Source: Lycocorax pyrrhopterus obiensis (lineage: Eukaryota; Chordata; Aves; Passeriformes; Paradisaeidae). Taken from it: a stretch of 64,000 bases of DNA. Every line of letters starts with the position of its first letter. Positions within the stretch are counted from its first letter, which is position 1. The notes below the pieces were generated by a model. It saw nothing but the letters and a program-made list of their open reading frames with translations, was not told the DNA's origin and did no database searches. Below are positions 14,516 through 26,652 of the stretch, piece after piece. Location of the stretch: contig JACSVZ010000008.1 in the NCBI GenBank assembly GCA_014706295.1, forward strand, positions 19,013,659 through 19,077,658, written 5' to 3'. A program made the translations under genes and the position numbers.

Positions 14516-15105
14516 TCATATTAAATTTGGCCCTCAGGAAAAACTCAACACCTGTGGCTTCTCCAGCTTTAGGGAGGTTAAGTTGACAAGTGATAAAATT
14601 CCATCCTTTGTTTCTGAGTATACATCAGATTAGTATGTGTTTAGCAGATGAAAACTGATAAATACATAATATACACGCAAATGAATACGAATGTACACTT
14701 TCCTCTGTGTCCGTAGGAGACCATAGCTTGGCCCTGAATACCAATCTTCTCTGAGCCATTGGACTCCCAAAGCCACATGCAGAGTGAAAAACTCTTTGCA
14801 GTACTTTATTACTGAGTTACATTTATATTTCTGCAGCCTGTTTTTTAATTCAATAATAAGGTTCTTCGCTAAAATTTCTGGATTCAGTTCTGCTCTGGAA
14901 GAATGAGCTGACAGGAATTTGAGTGTCTTCAAATGTTCAGACACCTCCTGTCCCTGGAGCACTCCAGCCAATTAACTATCCCTAGATATCCAGGTTTCTT
15001 GTCCAACCTTGGAGATACTCCAAAGCACTCTACAAAGTTTGTTAGTCTCCACTCGCTCTTGGAATCTGCCTTTATATATTTATTCTGTCATAAAAACTCT
15101 GCATC

Positions 15106-15140
15106 CTTTGGGGAAGAAAGCAATTTCTTTGGGGAAGAAA
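15106..15140 (+). repeat. Short direct repeat, period 21
   Basis: CTTTGGGGAAGAAA occurs twice, starting at 15106 and 15127. Confidence 0.85.
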
Positions 15141-17714
15141 TAAATCCACAGATGAAACTTAATTTAGAGGCGTTACCAATAGTAGGGGAGACAGTGAAAA
15201 CACAAGTGAATTTAGAGAGATTTTAAATACCATCCTAGGACCTGGACTGGGGAAAAGCAAACAAGATGCGGTAAAACTAGGAAAATATAGCACATGCTGT
15301 AACTAGAGAAAAATCACCACCATTTTTACTCCATACCAGGTGACGATCAGATAGTGTAGTGCCCGTTCCTGAGGGCTTAGTCTCTGAACAGCCCAACAAC
15401 AAGCCATTTGGATAACTGGGCATCTCGGGCATTCCTGTAGCAGATGATGTTGGTTTGTTCCTCCACAGGCATGTCCTGTGGGCTTGGCACCACTGCTAAA
15501 CCCATCCTCACTCCAAGCCTCCATGGGGCAGAAACAGAGGCACATTTCCTGTATCTCTCAAACCCAAGAGAGGCTCAAACCCCTGCAAGAAGTAACAGGG
15601 TAAAGCACAGCACCCCTCTGCTGCAGCTGTGGTGGGGAGAGGTGCCCTTGACTGCAAATACTATCTCTACCCCTAGGCCCTGGTGATCAGTTCCCAATTC
15701 CATTCAAAATGTGCTGACCCTTGACTTTGCTTTGTTCTTGCATTACTTGTTCCAGCAGCCTTTTCCAATCCCCCTGCCAAAGGCCTTTCAGTCCTAGTGC
15801 TGCCTGGGCTCTGCTCAGGATCCAAACTTGGCATGTTGCAAACACCAAAACCAAATGTATCAGCAGGGAATTGGAAAGCTGTCATGATCCCTCCTGGTCC
15901 TCCTTCACTGCACACTAATGTTTGCAGGTGAGACCAAAATGCTGCTCAGAGGAGCGTATCACTGCAGGAAGAGACAGAACAAGACACTTGCAGGGAGCCA
16001 AACTGATTTGCAATTGCTCCTGGACCAAGAAATAAACGACATCATTATCAGCAAATTGAAAACAGATCAAGGGCTGAGTGTGGACTTGAATCATACCAGG
16101 AGCCCCAATGCTGCTTAGAAGCAGCGTGGTTCTGGGGGCGTTTAGAAAAGGTTTGTCATGATGATAGATGTTGTCCCCAGATATTTATCCCGTACTACTA
16201 AGCTGCTCACCAAATGCACAGATGGCCTGATAGTCAGCCTTCATAAAGCTCTGTCACAGCCACAGGGCACACACCACCACCAGCAGAGGGGTCTTGTGCC
16301 TCCAGGAGGAAAAAGCAGCTATCCAACCCATCCAAAGCCCCGGTGGTTTCCCATTTCCACACTATTTGCATGCTGCAGACAGATGTCAGCTGTTTTTTCT
16401 TATGGTTCAGAGATGTGAGTCAAAGTCAGGGCTGGTTTAACAAAGGAGTTTGCTGGGGTTTATCAAGGACAAGTGATACAAAGACACAGGTATTTAAATA
16501 GCTGCCTCAAAATCTTGGGATAGATAATTCCTGGGGGCATGATATTTTTGAATGGAGAGTGGGATTCCTCTACCTGCCACAGGGGTTCTGTGATGACAGA
16601 GAATTTGGCAGGGACTCATCCATCTCCCTCAACAGGGGTGTTGATAAATTCCCTCCATGGACCATCCACATATCCCTTTTCTACACACAGTTCTCCTTCA
16701 GGGCAGGCAGTTCAAGTATTGTTTGACAAACACACAGGTAAGTAAAATAAATTTCAAAGAATATTTTTTTCGGCAGAAAATAATGTTTTCTGCACCAATA
16801 TTATTAATTGTTGACATAATGCTCTAAATATACATTTCCCCAATTATCCTAAAGTTCAAAATTGTGGGAAAATGCACGAAAGATTTAACTTTTTTGTCCT
16901 TGGGAAAATGCTTCTTCTGTGATACACAGAGACCTGCTCCTGCCAGGTGCTGGCTTCACATAATGAGAGGAGGCAAAACAACAGCTCAAGGGAACTCAAC
17001 TCTTCCTTCCCCGTGAGAGGATAAATGTAAGCTCTGGTGGGGTTACAACAGGCAGTATATAAGATGTCCAAGACTTTTCAGTACTGCAGGCATCCCACAC
17101 TTTATTGCCTGTCTGCCCCACCATACTCCCAGACCACTGGTGCATGGACAGACCCCATCCCTCCCCAGCCTGAACCTTGATGCAGACCATGCAATCTGTT
17201 TCCATTCACAGCCAAGGCTTGCTGAGCTGCCAAACCGTCCACTTCCTTGCCAGGTCCATACATTCTCATCCCAAAGAGAGGCGGAAGCTGAAGATTACAA
17301 TTCCCACAAAACAACATCCCTGTATTATATTCATGTGGAAGGCTGCTTCAAATCATCATGCCTGAGAGAAGGCAGCCCCTGCCCTGCTCTAGGCTGTGTG
17401 TGGGGCTGGTCTGCAAACGATGGGAGCCACAGCCCCTCAGTATCTCACCCCAGCTGCTCTTGGGGACCTCGTATGGCAAACACAGCAGAGCCCGTGCACC
17501 ACCTCTGTGCTAGCACAGCCCTTGACTGGAAGGTGGGGTGCGAAGCAGGGCTCCCGTGGCCTTGCTGCATCAGAAGATACCTTCATGCCTGCAGGAATAA
17601 CCCTGCCCTGGCTTACACAATTCATCACATCCAAGCCTGAACAACTGCACATCTTCACAGGCTGCAGCATCACTGAGCTGTGAGAGGGGGTTACTGCATG
17701 GAGTAGCGTACTTA

Positions 17715-17795
17715 ATGCAAGTTAACTGATGTACCCAAGGGCATACAAAGGACTAGTGGCAGGCAGGGGAAATTGCAGAAATCCTGAATTCTGAC
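17715..17795 (-). repeat. MIR-like fossil, possibly joined to another old element
   Basis: TTAACTGATGTACCCAAGGG, CATACAAAGGACTAGTGGCAG and ATCCTGAATTCTGAC resemble the complement of the MIR core (TTGCCCAAGGTCACACAGCTAGTAAGTGGCAG). The following 17795-17830 contains an imperfect inverted repeat, TAGGCATC with GATGGGTGCCTA, like palindromic old sauropsid elements. Confidence 0.45.
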
Positions 17796-20161
17796 ATTAG
17801 GCATCTCACTCTAAAGAAGATGGGTGCCTAACTCCTTTGGACAGCTCTGGAAACCCAGGTTTCACCTGCAAGAGGGGCACTTGGTTAGGGGAGGGGGAAA
17901 AGGCTGATGTCAACCAGGCAGCTCTGAGTGTCAGGTGTTCTGGATTCAGTTCCTGACAGTTTGTTTTTCCTTCCCCTGTATGTACTCAAGCACTCTCTAA
18001 TTTAGCTTGAGTGACGATTCCTGTCTCAGGGGTGTTTGGTGAGCAGCCAGCAGCAACCCAGTAATAAAACACCTTCCCACTGCTGATAAGAGAGCGTAAG
18101 GGAATTGCACTGTGAAGCACCCAGCCTGGAGAAAGAATGCAGGTAGCCTGCGATGGATCAAGCCCAGCTTCTTCACTCCTCCCTCTCTCAAAATGGCCTG
18201 AGCAACAAAGCAGCAAAATCCTCCCTTGCTGATCTTGTTTGACAGCTGTTTTTGCAGTTTTGGCTGGAACAGCACACAGTCATGACCTATGCTTGCAACA
18301 CTGCCTATCTACCATCTTTACTCAGCCAGATGGGAAACCAATTGCCATGGCGGACACCCCTCCAACTAGGGTCTGGTAGGCTTACTCAGGCATCAATTCA
18401 CATCAAAAAGCAGGTTATTTTCCCTGACATGGTTTTCAGGGTGAGATTCAGTCTCTGTCCAAAGGCAAAAGCCATATGGCCACAACACACCACAGCGTGG
18501 AGCTCCTCTGGCTCTGGGCGGCACAAAGATGACTCTGAGGGCACCAGGACAGAGCCAGAGCACCCCTGGCCCCACACCCACTGATGGATGATGGGTGGAG
18601 GGTACCAGGGACACGCAGGCCCCACGGCTGGTAAAACAAAATGCTTCAACAGTAGGTTTTACACTTTTTATGTGTAGACTACTGCAAACAGGAACTGAAA
18701 AGGAGAGGGCTTCATTTCTAACACCATGAGTCAAAGCATCCTTGACACTGCAACACAGTCTTTCCTAAGCCACTGAATTTCTCATCAAGTCATGTACAAG
18801 GAAACTGGTTCAAGATCAAAGAGAGAGGGAATCCCATTTTCTCTCCCAAGTGTGTTTCTGTTGAGGCTGCGAATTAACGCAGGCGGGGCCCTTCTCTGGG
18901 CCAGGTCCTGCAGAGCACCATGGCCTCAGGCAGGTACCTCCAACAGCGGCAAAATACCAACAGCCAAGTCATGTTTTACAAGCTGGTCAGACCATAGCTA
19001 TGAATCCCCAGTGACTGGCTGCATGCACCACTTCATGGCAGGATACAGGAGGGCAGGGCCTTTAGAGGGCTTCTCTGTGCATTTCCCGTAACAATTGTAT
19101 TCACCGTAAAAACTGCATCTGGGAGGCAATCCCAAATTTCACCTCTGAAATGACTTTCACTAAACACACATTTAGGTACCTGCTTTTTGGTCATGAAAGT
19201 ATCTACCTGGTAGCAGTACTGTTATGTGCATACAACTGTGAGAGTACTCACCATGAACACAAGAGTTTAAGGGATGAAAAATTCAGGATGATCTTTCAAG
19301 AGAAGCTGTGCAAAATACACCATTTGCTGCCCCATCCCAGTTACTGCTGCCTTGTCAGCAAGCAAAGCTGCTCTTTAGAGATTGGAGGAGCACTCACTCC
19401 TTACCCTGGAATATCTGACAGTTTGTGCAGGACAGATATGCTGACCAGAAGGGAGCAAGTCTCCCTCCCTTTCAAAAATATTTACATATTTTATTTTTTC
19501 TCCTTCTTCCTAAACTTACTATTGAAATTGTAGGGATTATATGGAAATTTGGGCATGAAAACATTATCCAGAGTTAACTCCAGAACATTTACATCACTGC
19601 TCCTTTCACATATGCCTGTCCTGCAGAGTCCAAAGCAAGCAGTAGACGCCAAAGCGAGTTCATCCCGCAAATAGTAGGATCAACTCACAAATCATTGCCT
19701 CTGGATCCAGCATCCTCCGATGCAAAGCTACGTCTGATACTTCCAGGAGTGCAATCAGACCACAGCAACACTTCCAGCCAAGCAGAGATGAAGTAACAGA
19801 CTTGGTCTGGACCTGTTTGACTTCAGTTAACTGCCAATAAAAAACAAAAATGCAGAGTGGTCACAGGCCTGCTGATAATTTGGGATGTTTCAATTTGTGA
19901 AACAAGCTCCACGTTTCTCTCATGACCAGCCATGGAATAACAAACAGGCTGATCTAGTTTCACTGCTGCTTGGATTGTCAGTTTGATTTGTTCTCAGATG
20001 TTACAGGTTACACGCTGCTTTACAGAGACATTCAGCAAAGCAGAAACACAGAGAGGTCCATGAGTTAATGGCACAGTCTCATAAGGATTTCAGTCTCATG
20101 GTAGTTGTAAGCTTTTTCTGAAGCTGCAGCACGGTGAGTTTCTCCTGAGCCCTCTCCCTCC

Positions 20162-20213
20162 TTTTTTTCTTTTTTTTTTTTTTTCCTTTTTTTTGGTGGG
20201 GAGCATGTTTATT
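20162..20213 (-). other. Possible retrocopied or genuine 3' end: AATAAA plus A-tract, reverse strand
   Basis: On the reverse strand an AATAAA (complement of TTTATT at 20208-20213) is followed after 13 nt by a 33-nt A-rich tract (T-rich on +, 20162-20194). This is the layout of a polyadenylated RNA copied into the genome. No open frame is seen in the kilobase that would lie upstream of it, so only untranslated sequence could be present. Chance proximity of a T tract and TTTATT remains possible. Confidence 0.35.
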
Positions 20214-20466
20214 ATTCCTAATGAATTCAACTCCCTGAAGTTTTGCCCCTTGCTCAAAACATTAACAAGGTCTTGCCCCTCTCTTCAGGCACTTATTTTC
20301 ACAAAACATGTTGGGACACAATTACCTTTGAGAACTGTGCCTTTTTGGTAAATTTGGATGAAACTAGTTGCTACAATAAGAACCCTGGATGAGTGAGATT
20401 GAAAGGCACTCATACATGTACAAATGGATTTATTTCATAACTTTTGCTTCCTTATGAAACCAAAGT

Positions 20467-20510
20467 AAAAAAAAAAAAGAAAACAAAACCAAACACAACA
20501 CAGAAAAGAG
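20467..20510 (+). repeat. A-rich low-complexity tract
   Basis: A run of 12 A followed by AAAAC/ACAC-like units. The style is the same as the tract near 8.9 kb. There is no AATAAA closely upstream. Confidence 0.85.
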
Positions 20511-23500
20511 TGAAAGCTACTGAAAATAAAGATGAGACTAGAAACAAATCACAGCCAGCATGAGCAGCCATTTATTCAACATTCAGTGAATAAAGACAGT
20601 GTGCTTTTTCTCTGTGGCTCAGCTGTCTCTGGTGGGATGTTCTAGTCTTTGCAGAACAGACTTAGCTTTACTTCATTGTTTGGCATTATTTTTATTGCTA
20701 ACCTGGATGGCCCTGGAAAGAAAAGGATTTAAATCACCAAAAAAAAAAATGGTTTGCAGACTCAACTAGCTTTGTGAACCCATAAAACAGTTTGCAAGGT
20801 TCATAAAACCTCAAAAGCCAGAAAATCCTCCACCCTGATTTCCTTCATTCTTCAGCCCCAGTCCCGCTTCATTCATTGCTGGATGTTACAAGCGCCCTCC
20901 TCTAACAGATTGTAACTTTTACACTCAGAGCTGATTACATTGCCTTCACTCTTTCTTGACATCTCCCTGCTGGACTGGAGCCTGCATTCGAGCAGAATCC
21001 CCCAGGTAATGAACCTGACCCTTCTGCTGCTGGTCGACTACGAATGAGAGCTGGTGGGGTTACTTGGCTTTGCTCTGATGCCAAGCAATTGTTTGCACAA
21101 CAGCATATAAGTCCCTAATGTATTAGTCTCTATTTTTCTTTTCCATTCTGCTGAATGAAGAGAAATCCTATTCAGCTCCTGGGCCAGGGGAGTGCATCCT
21201 CTTTGCAGCACCCCCAACTGGGTACCAAGTGATTTGGGGAGAACAGGAAATCATTATATTTTAATCCAATCAGCAAGACTGATGCAGCCTCCACCTCCTA
21301 AGGGCCACACTTTATGTTCCAGTAAAGCCCTGAAAAAGGAATATTTTCAGAGGGAAATAATTTACACTGAAATGCAGCCTGTGAGATTATTCCCTGAGCC
21401 CTGAGCTCCTAGCAGATCCTGTGACCCAGGTCCATGTGTCCCATAGCCTGTGTGGCCAGCAGTTGTCAGTTCAGGCTGCTGCCAAACCCTAAGCAGGCAG
21501 CTTCAAGCCTCTTATAGGAAATACAGTGGAGCCCCTGCAGTGAAAATGCCCCGGTGTTTTTTTCTGCCTGACATCACTACAAAGGCAGACATCCACAGGC
21601 CATACAGGTTCTGGACACACAGTAATTAAATGAAGCCTCCATTGCATTTTCAGAGGCCCATGGTCACAGCCCTCTTCTAAAAGGGATTCACTGATGCTAT
21701 CTAAGGTTTGCTTTATCCTTGATGTAAACCTGCATGGTGCCAGTACAGGGAGATACCAGATGGGGTCTGTAGAAAGGACCCACCTGCAGATGGGGCTTTG
21801 TGAAAGCTCAGCAGCAGGCAAAGGCATCACCACTTGATCTGGTGCCTCTTGGGCCATCAAAACAAGCACAGTGACTACTGCCTCAACAGGTCCAGGGCAG
21901 CTCTCCCACAGCACTTTGCAGTGAAAAAAAAAGCAGCATGTATTTCCATCCCTACCCCTTTGAGAGCACTGCTAGACACAGCACACCAGGTTTGATACTG
22001 TCTATGGCAAAGGCTGAAAACAGTCCCAAGAGCCTTGTGCACACCATTGGTGTTTGCTGCAGCTGGGGACAGCGACACTTGGTCACCTTTGAGCAACATC
22101 CATGCATGTGAGTAGCAGATACATTAGAAACAGAGCCCCAAGCCCGCATTCTCCTCATGAGAGCGATTCAGACAGACAGGGAAATTCAAGCACTCCCACC
22201 TCAGCCCTACACACTGACAGCCCTGTGACATTCCAGGAGCTGCAGATGAAGCCTATAAGGTGATTCTATAGGGGAATAACCAGAAAAGAAGCTGACTCCC
22301 CAATGAGTAAGTCCGGCCCAGACTGAGAATACCAAAGGAAAAACAATGAAAAGGAGGATAAAATACCTCACAACTAATGCCAGTAAAAATGAGCCAGTGA
22401 CCTGCCTCCCTTGAACACAGGCAGAACTGCAAACTTCCTCTATCTAAACAAAATAAAATCAACCCCGTGTTACTTTTATTAAATTAAGAAAAGTGCACAC
22501 ATTGGTCTGAAGCAGGCACCAGCAAAAGAGCTTTAGCTTGAACAGCAGAACGTTGGCAAAGATAGTAGCAGCTCAGAAATGGCTGTTAGAGCTGGAGCTG
22601 TGCTCCAGTTTGTAGGCAGCGCTGCTGGGCCCCCTCTGCCACCCACAGCATGGCACAGTCTTTGCCAGCCTGCCCAGGGGCAATCATTGCTTGCCTAGGG
22701 CAGCAGCTGAGGGAAGCTACCCTGTGACCACCACGCACAGAGCAGGTACTCACTGGGGACAACAGCAGGCCAAGGCACAGGGCTTGAGCTCCTTCACACA
22801 ACAAAAGGCTATCGAGACCTTTTCTGAAAGAAATCTTTATGTAGGTGCTATGCAGCTATTGTTAAGAACATTATGGAAATGCTAAACAAATCAACTACTT
22901 AACAGTAAACACTTGCTAATCAGTCTTGATGAACAGAAGCATAGTTTTAATTTGGATTTAGTTGCAGTATTAGTCATTTGCAGAACATACATCTAGTATT
23001 AATGGTGGCGTTTCCTTTCCCCAAACAGCACATTCAGTTTTTCCCAAAATACAAACATATGCTTCTAAAGTCTCCTGAAGAAGATCCAGGATCCTTCAGG
23101 CACAGCAGCTCCCATTGTGCAAGAAATCCTGAGCTGTTTGCAACATGGTACTAATCACAATCACTGCCAGCAGTCACAGACCTTTATCCAAATAGGGAAT
23201 TTTAACTCACCGAAACAAATGAATTACTTATGGGAAAGGAACCCCCCATTTTGCAACCACCACATCTAAATAGGCAGACAAGCTCTTTCTGCAAACCAAT
23301 ATGGATAAGTGGCTGCAATTTTCCTAAGCTGCCTTTAAAACATGGGCTTTATTTTCAGTTCAGCCAGAAATGACCTTGTGTGACTTCAGTTCTAGCCTCC
23401 CCTCCTCAGTCTGCAAATTATTACTCCGTAATCGGCAGAAAGGCCTCACTCATATTACCAGTGTGCTGCAGCCAATGTGCTATTTCTTGGAAAGACGGCG

Positions 23501-24688
23501 GCTGCCCGAGTCCGGGGCTGGAGTCAGAGTACTCGGTGAGCTACATTCATTACATAGCAAGAACAACTGAGAAAAAATAAACACTTCTCAAGTCTATGAC
23601 TAACTGAAGCTGTAAATTTCAAACACTTATTACAGAGTCATAGCTTAGCAAAACAACACGGGACGTGTTACATATCAGAGGGTAACCTTTAAAGAAAGAC
23701 TTGTGGCTCTGGGGAAAGTTTTAAAACAGAACAGGATGAAGTTTATGTGCCTTTTTTCATGTGGTTCTTATAATTAACCAAACTGTCACAGAAAATCATC
23801 TGAGACGCCTGGATTCAATCCAGCCTTCTCTAACACACATCCCATCATCCTCTCCACTACTGAAATATCCATACTATATTCGTTAAATCATTAGGACTAG
23901 TGAACAATTTTTCAATATAGTTTTTCTCCAGCCCCTCTGTTTACAAATTTCCTCTAGGCGGACTGTGGGGATTTATCCCTCTTTTCATTTCATAGAGCCA
24001 AATATAGCTTTTCCCAAGGGACCAGAGCATCACGTGCTTCCCAAACATTGTCTTAGCACATGTTTACCCAGTGTACACAACTTCCTGCTTAGTCTCTGTG
24101 CCTGGTCATTCAGGGCACATGACATGATTTCTGATCATGACTACATAGCCTTGCTTGACTTAAATACATTACCTTTATTTCAAAGTTAAATAGCAAAAAA
24201 TCCTCTTTCTTAGATACACGCATGCTGACCACGGGCTCAAAATTCACTGTCATCAACAAAGTGCAAGAACTCGCAAAACAGCAAAAAGGGAAAGCTGCAC
24301 AAAGACACCAGATGGCAACTTAGCTTCTCATTCAGCAAATTGTTTACAAACAAGTTTCAACTTCACAACCACTTCTCTGTACAATCATAAAATGCAGCCA
24401 CAGGGGCCTTGGAGTTAGATTTTGTCCAAGATATTTGAATGTTCAGACCTGGATTTTGGCTTATTCCAACATGAAGATCCACATAAAGGAAACTTACACA
24501 CTGTAGGGAGGATGAGGACAATCCTTAGTCTGAGAAAGTTTAGCTCTGTGTATTGGGGATGGGCCATTGTTCACTGAAGGTCACAGTTCATCACGTCCAA
24601 AATGCTCTCAGACATCTCTATTACAAGAGCAGCTGGGATGAAAACATACATCAAGAGAAATATGTTGCACACATTTTGTTCTCCATAT

Positions 24689-24703
24689 TCTCTCTCTCTC
24701 TCT
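24689..24703 (+). repeat. (TC)n dinucleotide repeat
   Basis: About seven TC units followed by TAGG. It looks like a polypyrimidine tract with AG, but no exon follows that I can support. Confidence 0.9.
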
Positions 24704-25600
24704 AGGTTTTCTCAGATTCAGTCAGTGAGAAAATCTGGCTGGTTGAGGAAATACATAAACACGTGTTAAGCCATGCAAATACCTGGAAAATGTCTGTTCA
24801 GTATAAGAAAGAGTTAACTATGGAAAGACTCAGCCAGTGACTGCAATATTTGTGGCAAGAGAACAATCTAATTTTATCATTCTTTGCCATCTTGATACAT
24901 ATAATCTTAAAAGAGATCTAATGTAGCACCAAGATATTTGTAACTTTTTATCTATCAATATTCATACCTGAGCTGTATGAATATAAATAACAGACTTGTA
25001 TTGGTTACAAAATAGTCACTGCTTATCATGCTCACCAAGGTGCAGAAGACAGCTGTGTTTCTAGGTCTAGGTGTAGAGTACCATAGTGGAACCACAAGAA
25101 TAGGAAGGTTCATCTTGTTCATGAGTCAGGTTATTGCTTTGCATACTCTGACAGGGCTATTTATTTTGATTATACTGAGTGGTTTGAAAGAACAGCTCAC
25201 ATCCACGCTCTCTTTCTTAGTTTTGTTTTTGATTCACGTTGGCTGTTGTAGATGCTCAGTCTGCTCTCCAGGTATTCACATGGAAGTGACTGAGACATGC
25301 CAAATTTACCAGCAGCTTCTCATTAGTGGCTCTTCCTTGATTATGACATCTGGTGAGGTTGATGACAATAACAGAAGAAAAATGCGAAGTTCAGTCATTT
25401 GGAAATTACTTAAGTGGAGGCCATTTTGCACAGTATGATGTTGAAATGCTAGGAATGATTGAGGCCAGATTTATAGCTCAAGCAGTTTTACATCTGTATT
25501 TCATTTGTGAGTAACCAATACAAAAAAACACCTTTAAACATTCTAATCATTTCCCAACTGACCACAAGCTCCAAATATTCTGTCAGCAACATAACCTAGA

Positions 25601-25700
25601 CCACAGAATTGTTCTTGTTGAAAGGAATTTCCAGAGTATCATTATATGGCTAGTCCAACAAACTCACCTTGCTCAAGGCTGTCAGTATCTTACTTTTGTC
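25601..25700 (-). mobile_element. Degraded CR1 3' end, reverse orientation
   Basis: Read on the + strand, this shows the reverse complement pattern of a CR1 3' end: CCACAGAATTGTTCTTGTTG, AAAGGAATTTCCAGAG, GGCTAGTCCAACAAACTCAC and CTTGCTCAAGGCTGT. These match the usual order of CR1 antisense blocks (CACAGAAT, GTTGGAAAGGACC, CTAGTCCAAC, TGCTCAAGG). It is heavily mutated and the right limit is vague. Confidence 0.55.
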
Positions 25701-26610
25701 TCTGCAGAATGATTTTCAACTGCTGGTCAGTAGGGGAGATTCTGGTAATATTCATGTATATGACAAGGAGACCATTCACAAACTTTTAGCTATGAGGAAA
25801 GGACATATCATATTTACCCTTCTTCAGTAATGGCCATCCTGCAGACTGTCCTGCTAAAGCAGCTTCCCCCCAGTACCACCCACAGCTCAATATGACAGGG
25901 AGTCATGCAGAAACAGGGTGAATTATATGTATTTGGACACTAGGCTGTTACCAAATCAACTGTTTTTCACAATTATGCAAAACTCCTTTCATTTACAATG
26001 ATGCTTTTGGAGTGCTAGATAGTTGATGAACATGTCTGATCAAGTTATGGCACACAGTGAGCACAGACTGAGCTTAAAGTGTACTTAATGCTACCCAAAT
26101 ATTCTCCTTATGTAGCACAGATCCAAAACCTCAGTCAAAACTATTCTCTCTAATACACTTGATTAACACTGCCACACACAACCAACAATGACCCAAGGAG
26201 CTCAGGTTAACAAAATAAATTAAACCATTTTATGAAGCCAGTCAGCGTACCAAACACGGGCCTGCATTGCTTTGCAATGGAAGTTAAGCTACCAATTCAG
26301 TGCCTAATCACTTTCTTGAGTGTTCACTCACAACACAAAGATGCACTTAAATGTCCCCCATGTCCCTAGAAGGGCAAAAATAATACTTCTTTCCTGACAA
26401 GGCAGCTCTTCTGTTTGCACACCATGTAAGGCAAGGTGATAAGACAAAATTCCCATCCAAGACACAGTAGATAAATAAAGAGAGTAGGAACATTTCTAAA
26501 GCAGCTGTGGAATCATTGCCAGCAACAAAGGGAGGTTTTCATGATTTTTGCATGCATTTGAAATCTATGGTTGGGTCATAAACCAAGATGCTCTGATTAA
26601 CTTCAAAATT

Positions 26611-26652
26611 CCTATTTGCCAGTGTTATGACCTTATTTGCCAGTGTTATGAC
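26611..26652 (+). repeat. 21-bp tandem duplication
   Basis: Two copies of a 21-nt unit (TATTTGCCAGTGTTATGAC core) lie head to tail at 26611-26631 and 26632-26652, differing at one position. Confidence 0.95.

Larger units (their letters stand above)
14516..25600. other. Gene-poor flank, no coding exon recognised
   Basis: Single-copy sequence with a MIR-like fossil (17.7 kb), T- and A-rich tracts (20.2 and 20.5 kb) and a (TC)n run (24.7 kb). A 166-codon frame at 17140-17640 and a 136-codon frame at 25028-25438 have no recognisable domain. The span 19540-21190 holds no open frame of note on either strand. Confidence 0.7.
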
